From Denitrobaculum sp965232285 (lineage in GTDB: Bacteria; Pseudomonadota; Alphaproteobacteria; Kiloniellales; Kiloniellaceae): a DNA stretch of 64,000 nucleotides. Each line of letters opens with the position of its first letter. Positions within the stretch are counted from its first letter, which is position 1. The stretch is taken from assembly GCA_965232285.1 (NCBI GenBank), contig CBDDPL010000004.1, forward strand, positions 868,001-932,000, given 5' to 3'. This document shows, in pieces, positions 18,176-28,006 of this stretch. The position numbers were made by a program, and so were the translations under genes. Below the pieces are notes generated by a model. That model saw nothing but the letters and a program-made list of their open reading frames with translations, ran no database searches and was not told the origin of the DNA.

Positions 18176-18223
18176 CTATCTTCAGGTCGCGCCCAGCCAG
18201 TGATGTAGAGGAACAGCAAGCGA

Positions 18224-18367
18224 ATGAATGGTGAGTCCGAGGCAACCGAACGGCCGAAGTATGACTGGCTGTTCGCGGTCTGTGCATCCCGGGTTCCGGC
18301 GGCGACCGCCGTTGCGCATCACGGTTATGAAGTGGCGCTGGTTGGTGTGACGGAGTCCTCTTCGTGA
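18224..18367 (+). pseudogene. Probable remnant of phosphate acetyltransferase (N-terminal 47 residues)
   Basis: A 47-codon frame from ATG 18224 to TGA 18365-18367. Its middle (WLFAVCASRVPAATAVAHH) resembles the start of the Pta/Ptb domain of enoyl-CoA hydratase/phosphate acetyltransferase proteins, in which a basic/hydrophobic helix is followed by PTAVVHP. The stop overlaps the GTG of ackA. In related loci a complete phosphate acetyltransferase gene lies exactly between DUF3141 and ackA, so an internal deletion that left a coupled stub is the simplest reading. It could instead be a leader peptide for ackA. The similarity is judged by eye. Confidence 0.45.
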
Positions 18368-19560
18368 CTGAAGAGGCGATCCTCGTGGTCAACGCCGGGT
18401 CTTCGAGCCTGAAGTTTCAAATTTTTGGCTGCGAATCTGGGGAGCCGGAGCGTCGTATCCGGGGGCAGATTGACGGGATTGGCGTGCGTCCGAGGCTTCG
18501 GGCGGAAGATGCTGAGGGGCGTATCCTTATCGACGAGGAGTCATCTCCAACAAGAATCCCCGACCTTCCCAACGCATTGACACGCGCGCGCGGCTGGCTT
18601 CAAAGCGTTGCGGAGGAGTTCACCCTGCGTGCCATCGGGCACCGCATCGTGCATGGCGGCCCGGACTTCGACAAACCGGTCCTGATCGACCGGCTGACTC
18701 TTGACCGTCTGCGGCGATACCAGAATCTGGCGCCCCTGCATCAGCCGAATAATCTGGCGCCGGTCGAGCTTGCCATGGAGATCGATCCGACCCTGCCGCA
18801 GGTGGCCTGTTTCGACACGGCCTTCCATCGCAGCCATCAGACCTACGCGGACTGTTATGCGATGCCCTGGCGTTTCTATGAACAGGGAATCCGGCGCTAT
18901 GGTTTTCACGGGCTGTCCTACGAATACATCGCCCGAAAACTCAGCGACTTCGCGCCGGAACTGGCCACCAGCCGCTTCATCGTTGCACACCTCGGCAGCG
19001 GAGCCTCGATGTGCGCTTTGCAGGACGGGCGGAGTGTCGAGAACACAATGGGCTTCACCGCGCTGGACGGGCTGCCGATGGGCACCAGACCGGGGCAGAT
19101 CGATGCGGGGGTCGTCCTTCACCTGATCATGCAGGAAGGCATGGAGCCCCGGGCTGTGAACGATCTGCTGTATCACCAGTCAGGGCTGAAAGGAATTTCC
19201 GGCATCTCGAGCGACATGCGCGACCTCCTGGCTAGCGATGACGAACGGGCAAGACTGGCCGTCGATCATTTTGTCTATCGCGCCGGGCTGTTCGCCGGCA
19301 TGCTCACGGCGTCGCTTGGCGGATTGGACGGCTTCGTCTTCACCGCGGGGATAGGCGAGAACTCACCCGAGATACGGGCCCGGATCGCAGAGCGCCTAGG
19401 CTGGCTCGGGGCAGAGCTCGATCCGGAAGCGAACCGCTCCGGCGCCACACGCATTTCGACCCCGGACAGCCGCGTGGCGCTTTTCGTGGTTGCCACGGAT
19501 GAGGAGTGGATCATCGCCCGGCACACTGCGGCCTTGATCGGGCTGTCCCCCGGCTCCTAA
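18364..19560 (+). CDS. ackA: Acetate kinase
   Basis: 398 residues with GTG start. It interconverts acetyl phosphate + ADP and acetate + ATP. ASKHA-fold signatures are the N-terminal VVNAGSSSLKFQIF, GHRIVHGG and a C-terminal TAGIGENSPEIR. The gene follows the pta stub with a GTGA overlap, so its translation may depend on it. It converges on the RND operon with only 14 bp between stop codons. Propionate kinase activity is also possible in this family. Confidence 0.93.
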   Translation: MTEEAILVVNAGSSSLKFQIFGCESGEPERRIRGQIDGIGVRPRLRAEDAEGRILIDEESSPTRIPDLPNALTRARGWLQSVAEEFTLRAIGHRIVHGGPDFDKPVLIDRLTLDRLRRYQNLAPLHQPNNLAPVELAMEIDPTLPQVACFDTAFHRSHQTYADCYAMPWRFYEQGIRRYGFHGLSYEYIARKLSDFAPELATSRFIVAHLGSGASMCALQDGRSVENTMGFTALDGLPMGTRPGQIDAGVVLHLIMQEGMEPRAVNDLLYHQSGLKGISGISSDMRDLLASDDERARLAVDHFVYRAGLFAGMLTASLGGLDGFVFTAGIGENSPEIRARIAERLGWLGAELDPEANRSGATRISTPDSRVALFVVATDEEWIIARHTAALIGLSPGS

Positions 19561-19574
19561 GCTCCTTGTCGCGG

Positions 19575-22500
19575 CTACTGGGCCGCGGACCCGCTGGTGA
19601 CGGGCCGAGGCGGATGCACGCCGTAGAAGATGGCGTACAGGACCGGGATTGCCAGCATGGTCAGCAGGGAACCGACGGCGAGGCCCCCGATGATCGTGAC
19701 GGCCATGCCGACCCAGAAGACATCCTGGAGCAGGGGAATGATCCCCAGCACCGTGGTTCCCGCGGCGAGCATCACCGGCCTCAGGCGCGATATGGCGGAC
19801 TTCACGATGGCTTCGTAGGGATCCAGGCCGGCGGCCTTTTCGATCCCAATCTGGTCCAAGAGGACGATGGCGTTCTTGATCATCATACCGGCAAGGCTCA
19901 TGGCGCCGAGCAGTGCCATGAAGCCGAAGGGGGCATCGAAGGCGAGCAGGGCGGCGGTGATGCCGATCAGAGCGAAAGGAATTGTCCCAAGAATGACCAG
20001 CGGCGGACGGAAGGCGTTGAACAGTCCGACGATGATGACGGATATTATACCCAGAGCCGGAATAATGCCCGGAAGCAGGGACTTGTTGGCATCCGCGCTC
20101 GACTCGTGATCGCCGCCCCACTCAAGCTGGAAGCCTTCCGGTAAGTCGACCTGCTCAACGGCGTCCGAGACGCTGGCATGCAGACTTGGCGCGGTGGTCC
20201 CAAGCACCGGGTTGGACTGGACCGTAATGGTTCGCCGGCGGTCCCTGCGCCAGATCAAGGGATCTTCCCAGGCCGTATCGATGCCGTCGACGACTTCGGC
20301 AAGCGGTACGGATGCGGTCGACTGGATCGGAAAGACCTGGAGGATGTCGATACCTTCCACGTTGCGTCGCTCTTCTTCCACATAGCGAAGAACAATGGGA
20401 ATCAAGTCGTCATCCTCGCGATAAAGGCCGATTGGCTGGCCGTCGAACGCCTGCTTGGTGGCCCGGGCGAGGTCTTCCCGGGTGACGGAGGCCCAGCGTG
20501 CGCGTTCCTGGTTGAAAGTCGGAACCACCTTTTGAACACGTTGACGCCAGTCTGTGCGGGCATAGGCCGCGAGCGGATCATCCTGGATCGCCTGTGTCAC
20601 GGCTTCGGCTGATCGCCGGAGGGTCTGAGGGTCAGTGCTGGCGGGCGCAATCAGGCGTGCCTCGAGCTTCCAGGTGTTGGCGGGCCCGACGCCATATTTT
20701 CTGAGGACAGGCAGCGCATCGGGGTAGTTGGCGCGGAGCCAGGGGTTCAGGTCGGCCAGGAGGCCGTCGATTTCGCCTGCGTCCCGTACATTCACGATGA
20801 GCTGTCCGTAAGAGGGGTTGGGCAGCTCCGGTTCGACCGGCAGGTAAAAGCGCGGCGGACCCGACCCGATGAAGCTGGCGACGGCTTCGACGCGCTCGTC
20901 CGCCAGTAACCACTTCTCGGCGCTCCGAAGATCCTTGGCGACGGTTTCAATTCTTGTGCCTTCCGGCGCCCAGTAGTCGACCATGAACTTCGTCATGGAA
21001 GAGTCCGGAAAGAAGAGCTGCCGAACTTGGCCGAAACCCGCGACCGCGCCGAAGAGCAGAACCGCCAAGACGGTCAGGGTCAGCCACCGAAGTGCCAGGA
21101 CACGGTCCAGAAACGTGCGGTAAGCCCTGAAAAAACCGCCCGAGTAAGGATCGGCCGCCGTGGACTTGTTGTCCGTCTTCAGAAGATCGACGCACTGGAG
21201 CGGTGTCAGCGTCATGGAAACGATCCAACTGACCACGAGCGAGATGGCGATCACGGTAAAGAGGGTCTGGCAGTATTCGCCGACCGTCTCCGAGGAGGCG
21301 TAGACGGGAAAGAAGGCCATGACCGCGACGATGGTTGCGCCCAACAGGGGCCAGGCCGGCACACGGGCCGACTCGATTGCCGCCTCATCCGGCGTTGCCC
21401 CGTTCTGGCGTCTGAGTAGGTAGCCGTCGGCCACCACGATCGCATTGTCCACCATCATGCCAAGTGCGACGACCATGGCGCCGAGCGACACGCGCTGCAG
21501 ATCGATCCCCGCCAGCGACATAACGATGAAGGTGGCCAGAACCGTAAAGATCAGCGCGAAGCCGATGATCACACCCATGCGCCAGCCCATGAAGAGGGCG
21601 ATGATCACGATCACGATGCCGAGTGCCTCGGCAAAACTGATCAGAAAGTTGTCAATGGCTTCGGTAACCACCTCGGACTGCCAGTGAACCTTCTTGACCT
21701 CGATGCCGACGGGCAGTTCCTGGTAGAGTTCCGAGAGCCTCGCATCCAACGCTTCGCCCACCGCCACGATGTTGACCCCGGCCTCATTCGCGATCGACAG
21801 TCCGATCGAAGCCTCGCCGTCGAAACGCATGATCTGAAAAGGTGGCTCCGCGTAGCCGGCTCTGACGGTCCCGATGTCGCGGATCCGGATCAGTTGCTCG
21901 GCATTTTCGGGGCGTCCGCTTGCCGCTTGGGCCGCTGCTCGTTCGAAGGCGTTGGAGCGGACGGTCAGATCGCCGATATCTTCGGGAGACTGGAACGATC
22001 CCGTCGGAGCGATCCTCAGGCGTCGCTGTGCCAGGTTGACGCTGCCGGCATCGACGATCGCGTTTTGAACCTGCAGTGTCGCAGCGATATTCGCACCCGT
22101 CAGGCCGAGCTCGCTCAACTGGGACTGTTCGACATCGAGGTAGATGATTTTCTGCTGGACGCCCCAAAGATCGACCCGCGCGACGCCCTCGACCAGACTG
22201 AGTTCCTTCTTCAGGCGTTTCGCGTACTCCTCGAGGTCCGTGTAGTTGAAGCCGTCCCCCACCACCGCGAGCTGGAATCCGAAGACGTCGCCAAAATCGT
22301 CGTTGATGATCGGCCTGTCGGCTCCCGGGGGCAGGCTGTCCTCGATGTCACGGATCTTGCGCCTGACATTGTCCCAGATCTGCGGGAGCCGGTCGGCCCA
22401 GAACTCGGCTTTGACCTCGATGCGAATGAGGGAAAGCCCTTCTTTCGAGAAGGACTCGATGAAGTCGATTTCCTGGACTTCTTGAAGGGCGACTTCGATC

Positions 22501-22697
22501 CGGTCGGTGACTTCCTCTTCGACCTCCTGCGGGCTGGCGCCGGGGTAAGCGGTGGCGATCACGGCGTTCTTGATGGAAAACTCGGGGTCTTCCAGCCGGC
22601 CAAGCTGGAAAAAACTGGCAATTCCGCCGATCACCAGGAGAGCCGCAACGAAATAGGTCACGGTGCGGTTTTTGAGGCACAGGGCAGCGAGGTTCAT
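19575..22697 (-). CDS. RND-family efflux transporter, inner-membrane pump
   Basis: 1040 residues, the usual length. One membrane helix at residues about 12-30, a large periplasmic loop, a six-helix block near 335-540 (with LGMMVDNAIVVAD, the conserved helix-4 Asp pair region), a second periplasmic loop and a final helix block. It exports hydrophobic compounds using the proton gradient together with the fusion protein encoded 30 bp upstream. No outer-membrane factor gene is nearby. The substrate is not predictable. Confidence 0.9.
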   Translation of the reverse strand: MNLAALCLKNRTVTYFVAALLVIGGIASFFQLGRLEDPEFSIKNAVIATAYPGASPQEVEEEVTDRIEVALQEVQEIDFIESFSKEGLSLIRIEVKAEFWADRLPQIWDNVRRKIRDIEDSLPPGADRPIINDDFGDVFGFQLAVVGDGFNYTDLEEYAKRLKKELSLVEGVARVDLWGVQQKIIYLDVEQSQLSELGLTGANIAATLQVQNAIVDAGSVNLAQRRLRIAPTGSFQSPEDIGDLTVRSNAFERAAAQAASGRPENAEQLIRIRDIGTVRAGYAEPPFQIMRFDGEASIGLSIANEAGVNIVAVGEALDARLSELYQELPVGIEVKKVHWQSEVVTEAIDNFLISFAEALGIVIVIIALFMGWRMGVIIGFALIFTVLATFIVMSLAGIDLQRVSLGAMVVALGMMVDNAIVVADGYLLRRQNGATPDEAAIESARVPAWPLLGATIVAVMAFFPVYASSETVGEYCQTLFTVIAISLVVSWIVSMTLTPLQCVDLLKTDNKSTAADPYSGGFFRAYRTFLDRVLALRWLTLTVLAVLLFGAVAGFGQVRQLFFPDSSMTKFMVDYWAPEGTRIETVAKDLRSAEKWLLADERVEAVASFIGSGPPRFYLPVEPELPNPSYGQLIVNVRDAGEIDGLLADLNPWLRANYPDALPVLRKYGVGPANTWKLEARLIAPASTDPQTLRRSAEAVTQAIQDDPLAAYARTDWRQRVQKVVPTFNQERARWASVTREDLARATKQAFDGQPIGLYREDDDLIPIVLRYVEEERRNVEGIDILQVFPIQSTASVPLAEVVDGIDTAWEDPLIWRRDRRRTITVQSNPVLGTTAPSLHASVSDAVEQVDLPEGFQLEWGGDHESSADANKSLLPGIIPALGIISVIIVGLFNAFRPPLVILGTIPFALIGITAALLAFDAPFGFMALLGAMSLAGMMIKNAIVLLDQIGIEKAAGLDPYEAIVKSAISRLRPVMLAAGTTVLGIIPLLQDVFWVGMAVTIIGGLAVGSLLTMLAIPVLYAIFYGVHPPRPVTSGSAAQ

Positions 22698-22727
22698 TGT
22701 TTCGGTCTCCAGAAGGGGAAAAGGGGG

Positions 22728-23882
22728 TCAGTCGTCTTCGAGGAGACGCACGTTTTGCCCTTCCTGAAGGTGATGAACGCCTGCTGTGACAATCCACTCG
22801 CCCGCTACCACGCCTTCGGTGATGCTGTATCCGTATCTGGTGAGGCGGCCGGTTACGACCGCCCTGCGCTGAACGCTGCCGGCTGCGGGGTCGAAAATCC
22901 AGACATAGGTCTTATCCTCGTTACCGTCGGAAAAGACGGCGGTGTCCGGTACCAGAAGCTGTCTGTTGCCGCCTGCCTGGGGCGGTCCGTCTTTGCTGGC
23001 CGCCTTCCCGGCCATGCCGGGCAGAATCTCGGCGCCCTCGGGCTGATCCATGATCAGGGTGACCGGATAGGTCCTGGTCGTCTCTGACGCTTCCGTGCCG
23101 ATCTCCAGAATTTCGGCCGGAATGACCAGATCCGGGAAGGCATCGAAGATCACCTCGGCGCTTTTGATGCTGGGCGCGAAAGAAATCAGCGTTTCCGGCA
23201 CATCGACGACCATTTCGATGCGCGAGTTATCCAGCAGCCGGACAATCGGCTGTTTCTCCCGCACGTCCTGAAAGTTTTCAACATAGGTGCGCGTGATCTG
23301 GCCGGAGAAGGGCGCCAGCAATTCGGTGTAGGAGAGATCCAGCTCTGTCCGCCTCAGCGTTGCGCCCTGCGCCTTTACCGAGGCCTTGGCCACCTCGGCC
23401 GCCGCGACGGCCCGATCGAGCCCCGCATCGGAGACATGGCCCCGTTCGTTCAGGGTGCGCTGGCGGGCGAGCTGGGCATCGGCGTTTTTGGATTCGGCCC
23501 TCGCGCGATTCAGCTCGGCTCTCATTTTTTCCGTATCGGCCAGAAAGGTCGAGGGATCGATGCGTGCGATAACGTCGCCGGCCTCGACCCGGTCTCCGAC
23601 CTTGACCGGCCGCTCGACGAGTGGCCCGGACACCCGGAAGGAAAGGTCGATCTCCTGCGTCGACTGCGCACGTCCTGAAAACCAGCGGCGCGCCAAAGAA
23701 GAAGAGTCGGCGAGCTGAATTGCGCGCACCGGCCGTATGACCTCTGCCTTCTCGACCACCTGCTCCTCACAGCCCAGCAGCAGAAGCGGCGCGATCAAAA
23801 GGCCGACGCCGAGTTTCAGGTGATTTTCGGGTCGGAAGTGGCGTGCTGACTTCATGGTATCTTTTCTGTTCTTGTTTCTCAT
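22728..23882 (-). CDS. RND efflux membrane-fusion (periplasmic adaptor) lipoprotein
   Basis: 384 residues. The signal peptide ends in a lipobox (LLLLGC), then come barrel-sandwich (VGDRVEAGDVIARID, about 95-110), alpha-hairpin and beta-barrel domains in HlyD-like order. It bridges the RND pump and an outer-membrane channel. The upstream ATG (23882) has GGAAG seven bases before it; an in-frame ATG at 23855 would also keep the signal peptide. It is first in a two-gene - strand operon. Confidence 0.88.
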   Translation of the reverse strand: MRNKNRKDTMKSARHFRPENHLKLGVGLLIAPLLLLGCEEQVVEKAEVIRPVRAIQLADSSSLARRWFSGRAQSTQEIDLSFRVSGPLVERPVKVGDRVEAGDVIARIDPSTFLADTEKMRAELNRARAESKNADAQLARQRTLNERGHVSDAGLDRAVAAAEVAKASVKAQGATLRRTELDLSYTELLAPFSGQITRTYVENFQDVREKQPIVRLLDNSRIEMVVDVPETLISFAPSIKSAEVIFDAFPDLVIPAEILEIGTEASETTRTYPVTLIMDQPEGAEILPGMAGKAASKDGPPQAGGNRQLLVPDTAVFSDGNEDKTYVWIFDPAAGSVQRRAVVTGRLTRYGYSITEGVVAGEWIVTAGVHHLQEGQNVRLLEDD

Positions 23883-24203
23883 TTGATCGCTTCCAGACAG
23901 GCATCCGATCCCGGCCTAAGTTTCGCTGCCGGTGTCTTGGACAGGCTTGCGGTCCTCTCACAAGCGCGGCAGGTGACTCATGGCGCGAACCGCATTGGCT
24001 CAGAGTACAAAATCAACTTCGCATAAGAGCCCATGGCTTTAGATGTCGGTTGCGGACAACCTTTTGACATTTTCGGACAGGGCGGCTGACAGGGCCGGAT
24101 TTCTGACCATATGCGCTGTAATCGATGGATTGGGATAACGGAATAGTGAAAAAAGTGATCGCAAAATCAGGTGCCCACCACACGAGAAGAGGGGGGCGGT
24201 AGG
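23883..24203. other. Divergent intergenic region between the RND operon and the BCCT transporter
   Basis: 321 bp with no gene. It should hold both promoters. A TTGACA at 24064-24069 on the + strand resembles a -35 box but has no good -10 at standard spacing. A small hairpin (GGTTG-CGGA-CAACC) lies just upstream of it. No regulator gene is adjacent. Confidence 0.5.
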
Positions 24204-25688
24204 ATGAACCCGTTACTGATTGTGGCGCTTCTTCTGACGAGTGGTATCGCCGCCTGGGGCATCTGGGATACCGCCGGATTGGCCGATCTCGCCAAGACGC
24301 TCGTCGAGATCCAGTTCTCCAGTCGTGCCTGGTTTATCATGCTGTCGGTGAGTTTCCTGTTGATCACCAGTATCTGCCTGGCTTTTTCGAAATACGGCGC
24401 GGTGAAGCTGGGACGAGATGACGACGAGCCCGAATTCTCGACGGTTTCCTGGCTGACCATGCTGTTTGCAGCGGGCATGGGCGTTGGGTTGCTCTATTGG
24501 GGGACTGCCGAGCCGCTGATCCATTACGGACTGATTTCAGACTATACGGCGCCTCGCGAAGCGGCGAGCCTCGCGCTCTTCGTCACCAACTTTCACTGGG
24601 GCTTCCACGCCTGGGCCATCTACGCCTTGACCGGCCTTGTCATCGCTTACTTCGGTCTGCGTCGAGGGCTCCCGAACCTGGTGAGTACGCCGATTCTTGC
24701 CGTCTTGGGCACGAGCCCGCTGCCAAGAACGATCGGCTGGCTCAGTGATCTCTTTGCAATTGTCGCCATTGCCATCGGGCTCGGCGGTTCCGTCGCCATG
24801 GGGGTGTTTCAGGTTAAGGAAGGCCTGAGCACATTGCTCGGACTCTCCGAAACGGGCTTGCCCTTCGCCTTGGGAATTTTCGCTGTTCTGGTGGCCTCCT
24901 ACATCCTGCCGCTCACCGTCGACTTGGGCAAGGGTATGGCGATGCTCTCTAACCTGGCCATGGCGATCGCAGGTGCGTTGATCCTATTCCTCCTGATCGC
25001 CGGACCCACGGGGTACCTCATGGGTGGGATCGTGCAGGGCGCCGGAGAGTATCTGACTTCGGCGCTGGTTCACGGCTTTCGAACCTTTACCTTTATGGAT
25101 GAAAGGGTGGCGGACTGGTTCCATGGCTGGACCCTGACCTATATGGTCTGGTGGCTGGCCTGGGCGCCCTTCGTCGGTGTCTTCATCGCGCGCATATCCA
25201 AGGGCCGGACCATCCGCGAGTTTCTGATCGGCGTCATCGCCGTCCCCACGGCCTTTTCCGTCCTGTGGTTTGGCGTCTTCGGGGGCATCGGCTTCTACGG
25301 CATTCTTCAGACGGATGTGCCAATACTGGAGGTGGTCACGACGAATGTCAGCGCGGTGACTTTCTTCGTTCTGCAGCAGTTCCCCATCTCGATGATAACG
25401 ACCGCCGCCGTCGTGGTCGCGACTTTCCTCTTTATCGTGACCAGCGTGGTTAGCGCGGCTTTTGTTCTGGGCATGTTTTCGACGGGCGGAGACTTGAACC
25501 CCAGCACCAAGGTGAAACTGAGTTGGGGGGCGGTTCTGGGGGCGCTGGGTTTGGTCATGGTCTTGTCGAACAGTATCGCCGCCGTGAAAGCCATCATTGC
25601 CCTCAGCGCCATACCCTTTGTTTTTATCGTCCTCCTGCTGGTGGTGTGTTTTCTCAAAGCCTTGAAAGCGGAGGAGGTCACCCGATGA
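24204..25688 (+). CDS. BCCT-family transporter (betaine/carnitine/choline type)
   Basis: 494 residues with about 12 membrane helices. The family signature MVWWLAWAPFVGVFIARISKG lies near residues 313-333 (key Trp and Arg residues present), and GTAEPLIHY (about 98-106) is also typical. Members move quaternary ammonium compounds, often as osmoprotectants, coupled to Na+ or H+. The start at 24204 follows a GAGGGGGGCGG ribosome-binding region. Its stop overlaps the next, tiny gene by 4 bp. The substrate is unassigned. Confidence 0.9.
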   Translation: MNPLLIVALLLTSGIAAWGIWDTAGLADLAKTLVEIQFSSRAWFIMLSVSFLLITSICLAFSKYGAVKLGRDDDEPEFSTVSWLTMLFAAGMGVGLLYWGTAEPLIHYGLISDYTAPREAASLALFVTNFHWGFHAWAIYALTGLVIAYFGLRRGLPNLVSTPILAVLGTSPLPRTIGWLSDLFAIVAIAIGLGGSVAMGVFQVKEGLSTLLGLSETGLPFALGIFAVLVASYILPLTVDLGKGMAMLSNLAMAIAGALILFLLIAGPTGYLMGGIVQGAGEYLTSALVHGFRTFTFMDERVADWFHGWTLTYMVWWLAWAPFVGVFIARISKGRTIREFLIGVIAVPTAFSVLWFGVFGGIGFYGILQTDVPILEVVTTNVSAVTFFVLQQFPISMITTAAVVVATFLFIVTSVVSAAFVLGMFSTGGDLNPSTKVKLSWGAVLGALGLVMVLSNSIAAVKAIIALSAIPFVFIVLLLVVCFLKALKAEEVTR

Positions 25689-25804
25689 ATGAGATCATCG
25701 ATACGGTGCTGAATGTTGTCGCCTTCGGCTTCATTGCCGGACTCGTTTGGATCTATCTGAAGCCAGAGAGGACGCCGCCAACAGAAACCGATGAAGATTC
25801 CTGA
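25685..25804 (+). CDS. 39-residue single-pass membrane microprotein coupled to the BCCT transporter
   Basis: The ATG overlaps the BCCT stop (ATGA). The protein has one hydrophobic helix (about residues 8-24, VLNVVAFGFIAGLVWIYL) followed by a short charged tail rich in Pro, Thr, Asp and Glu. It is too short for most gene callers. Small single-helix partners are known for some Na+-coupled transporters, e.g. MetS with MetP, so a BCCT accessory subunit is a reasonable inference. No homology could be tested. Confidence 0.6.
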   Translation: MNEIIDTVLNVVAFGFIAGLVWIYLKPERTPPTETDEDS

Positions 25805-25998
25805 TGGGGACGCAGGAAAAGAGCCGGAAATTATGTGCCGAAAACGGCTCTGTCTGACCGTCTATGGCTGAGCCTAAGTCTAAGTCGACTGTGGATGTCT
25901 TCGTGGAACCAGCCTGCCGGCTCGGGTGAATCTACGAAACGCAAATCCCCGGCAAAACGCAAATCCCGGCACCGGCCTCAACGACACCAATGAAATCG

Positions 25999-26031
25999 GC
26001 CCACCGAGGGTTTTGCCCTGGCGGGCTTTTT
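25999..26031 (+). terminator. Rho-independent terminator after the BCCT operon
   Basis: GCCCACCGAGGG and CCCTGGCGGGC form a GC-rich stem around TTTTG, with one mismatch, followed by TTTTT on the + strand. It lies between converging operons and may also act weakly on the - strand transcript from the yehQ-like gene, which ends 50 bp away. Confidence 0.75.
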
Positions 26032-26080
26032 GCCTCCCGGGATCAGGGTGAGGAGGCCAGTTCCGACAGGCCTTGAGTTT

Positions 26081-28006
26081 TCAAAGATCCATTGCGCAGG
26101 CTTCGCTACAGAGATACGAAGCTTTTAAAACTCGATCTTCGTGACGGTCGCGGCTCACCTGATGCAGCGCGTCAGAAATCAAAATCAGGTTTTGCGCTTC
26201 TGCCCTCTTCGCCAGGGTTTGCAGGACCTCAGGTTTAGGATGGCGGCAATGCTCTGCCAGTTGCGTGAGCGCCGCTTGTCCCAGGCTTGCAGCCTGGGTG
26301 ATATCCGATGTCCCGGAAAGTCGGCGGAGTTGTTTGGTAAAGCCCACGCGTGCCTTTGACAGGAAGTTTCCGGCAGGGGTCTTGGTGAAGTGCAGATTGA
26401 TCGCTTCGACGTCGTTGCCTTTTCGAACGAGGATGGAGACCGGCTCGTGGATGGGACCGTCCGCTGTCAGAGTCGTGGTGATTAAGAGAGCCAAGGCACC
26501 TGGAAAATGTCGTGGCAGGGTTTTCAGGTGAGTCAGTTGACTGGGCGGGGCCGAAAGCTGGATGGCCTTTCCTTCCGCATCCCAAGCAGGCCAGTTGTAA
26601 AGCTGGTTTATGTCGTCGAACCAGGCCTCGTCGACCCTGTCAGGTAAGATAAGTGACGGGAGAGGAGAGGCTACGCGTGACAGGCCGACGCCGGCCCGGG
26701 CATGTAGTGAGCTGCGCAGTTCATCCCAGTTTCGAATCAGATGCGGAGAGCCCGTTAAGTCGGATACCTGGAGAGCTCCGCGAACTTCAAGACCTGCTTG
26801 GCCGGAGGTCGAGAGCTGATGATCAGAAGATAGAAGCGGGTGGGGAAAATGCACTCGGGTTCCAGGTAAGCTTTCGGCTTCGGGGATACCCCAGATAGGG
26901 CTCCTAAAGGCGCCACTGGCGGTAAAGAAAGGATCCTGCCCGGCGCCACGCGCTACCACACCGCGGAAATACTGTCCGCTCTCGGAGTCCAGAAAATGCA
27001 AGGTCAATCCGCGGGCACCTGCCGCTGTTGCCCATCCCCCTGCTCCAAGCGCCCAGAGACTCAGCGCGGGAGCCGGATCATAGCTGCGCCGCGCAACGCC
27101 GCATAGAGTCGGGTCATTCGGCCGGAAAGTAAGCGCTTTACTTAGAGCGTAGGCCTGCGAAAGGCTGGATAGAAATCGGGCGTCATCAAATCGGATGTCG
27201 CCTTTATCTGCCCAGTCAGCGAAGGCCGATAGTGTCATCAATTGCGATGTCAGGCGGGGCGCGGATTGCACACGTGCCGAGATGGCCAGATCAAGAAATC
27301 GTTCTGAGGCAAGCGAAGCAGACCCGTGGAATACTTGATCAATCGCGGTTTCAATGGCTTCGCAGATCGCTTGAAGCATATCCGCTTCGGGACCGCTTAC
27401 GCTCGGAGCATCGTCGGTTTCAGGCTTTGAGCTTACACCGGCTTTGAAACGAACGGCGATCGCTGCTGCTGTTATCACCAGCCGTTTACGCGTGCTCGGT
27501 CCTTTGTAAAGAGCCGTGCTCAGAGGTTGACCCGCGACAAAAGTCACCTGGGCTTCAGGTGTTGCGAAACTGGCGGAAAGGTTTGCCTGGGCATCGTCCA
27601 CCTCGGCCGATCCAGCCAGGACGAGAGCTTGTTCGTAGTCGACCCCGGCAAACTTGCGCAGTGCGGACTCGGTAATCTCAAGAAGCATCTGCCGCGAGGA
27701 AAGGGCAGGCGGCGTTGCGCTATCGCTGCTTGGTTCCTCTTTGATACTACGCAGTGCAATCACGGCCATCAGAATGTGGCTGCAGACCCCGGATGCCGGA
27801 CAGCTACAGGCGGCATTCTGCGGCCCGGTCACTGGGAGCGTCACCGTATGACCGCTCGCTTTGACCTCCGCGCCTGCTTCATCCACGCGAGTGATTTCAG
27901 CTTCACCTTCTTTACAGGCTTTGTGGGCGCGGCGCAGCAGGCCCTTGTTCGCCAAAGCGACCAGAGCGTTATCGTCAAAGGAAGACAGACTGTTGGCCAG
28001 CGTCAT
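26081..28006 (-). CDS. yehQ: SWIM zinc-finger protein, YehQ-like
   Basis: 641 residues. A SWIM motif CSCPASGVCSH (C-x-C-x5-C-x-H, residues about 67-77) is the only clear domain; it binds zinc and usually mediates nucleic-acid or protein contacts. The remainder is unrecognised, with no Walker motif. The ATG at 28006 overlaps the stop of the vWA gene (ATGA), so I prefer it to an ATG seven codons upstream. It is the last gene of a five-gene operon with the content and order of E. coli yehI-L-M-P-Q. Function unknown. Confidence 0.78.
   Translation of the reverse strand: MTLANSLSSFDDNALVALANKGLLRRAHKACKEGEAEITRVDEAGAEVKASGHTVTLPVTGPQNAACSCPASGVCSHILMAVIALRSIKEEPSSDSATPPALSSRQMLLEITESALRKFAGVDYEQALVLAGSAEVDDAQANLSASFATPEAQVTFVAGQPLSTALYKGPSTRKRLVITAAAIAVRFKAGVSSKPETDDAPSVSGPEADMLQAICEAIETAIDQVFHGSASLASERFLDLAISARVQSAPRLTSQLMTLSAFADWADKGDIRFDDARFLSSLSQAYALSKALTFRPNDPTLCGVARRSYDPAPALSLWALGAGGWATAAGARGLTLHFLDSESGQYFRGVVARGAGQDPFFTASGAFRSPIWGIPEAESLPGTRVHFPHPLLSSDHQLSTSGQAGLEVRGALQVSDLTGSPHLIRNWDELRSSLHARAGVGLSRVASPLPSLILPDRVDEAWFDDINQLYNWPAWDAEGKAIQLSAPPSQLTHLKTLPRHFPGALALLITTTLTADGPIHEPVSILVRKGNDVEAINLHFTKTPAGNFLSKARVGFTKQLRRLSGTSDITQAASLGQAALTQLAEHCRHPKPEVLQTLAKRAEAQNLILISDALHQVSRDRHEDRVLKASYLCSEACAMDL

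Noticed and set aside
24064..24069. TTGACA as a sigma-70 promoter of the BCCT operon
   Set aside because: No acceptable -10 hexamer at 16-18 bp; left unassigned.
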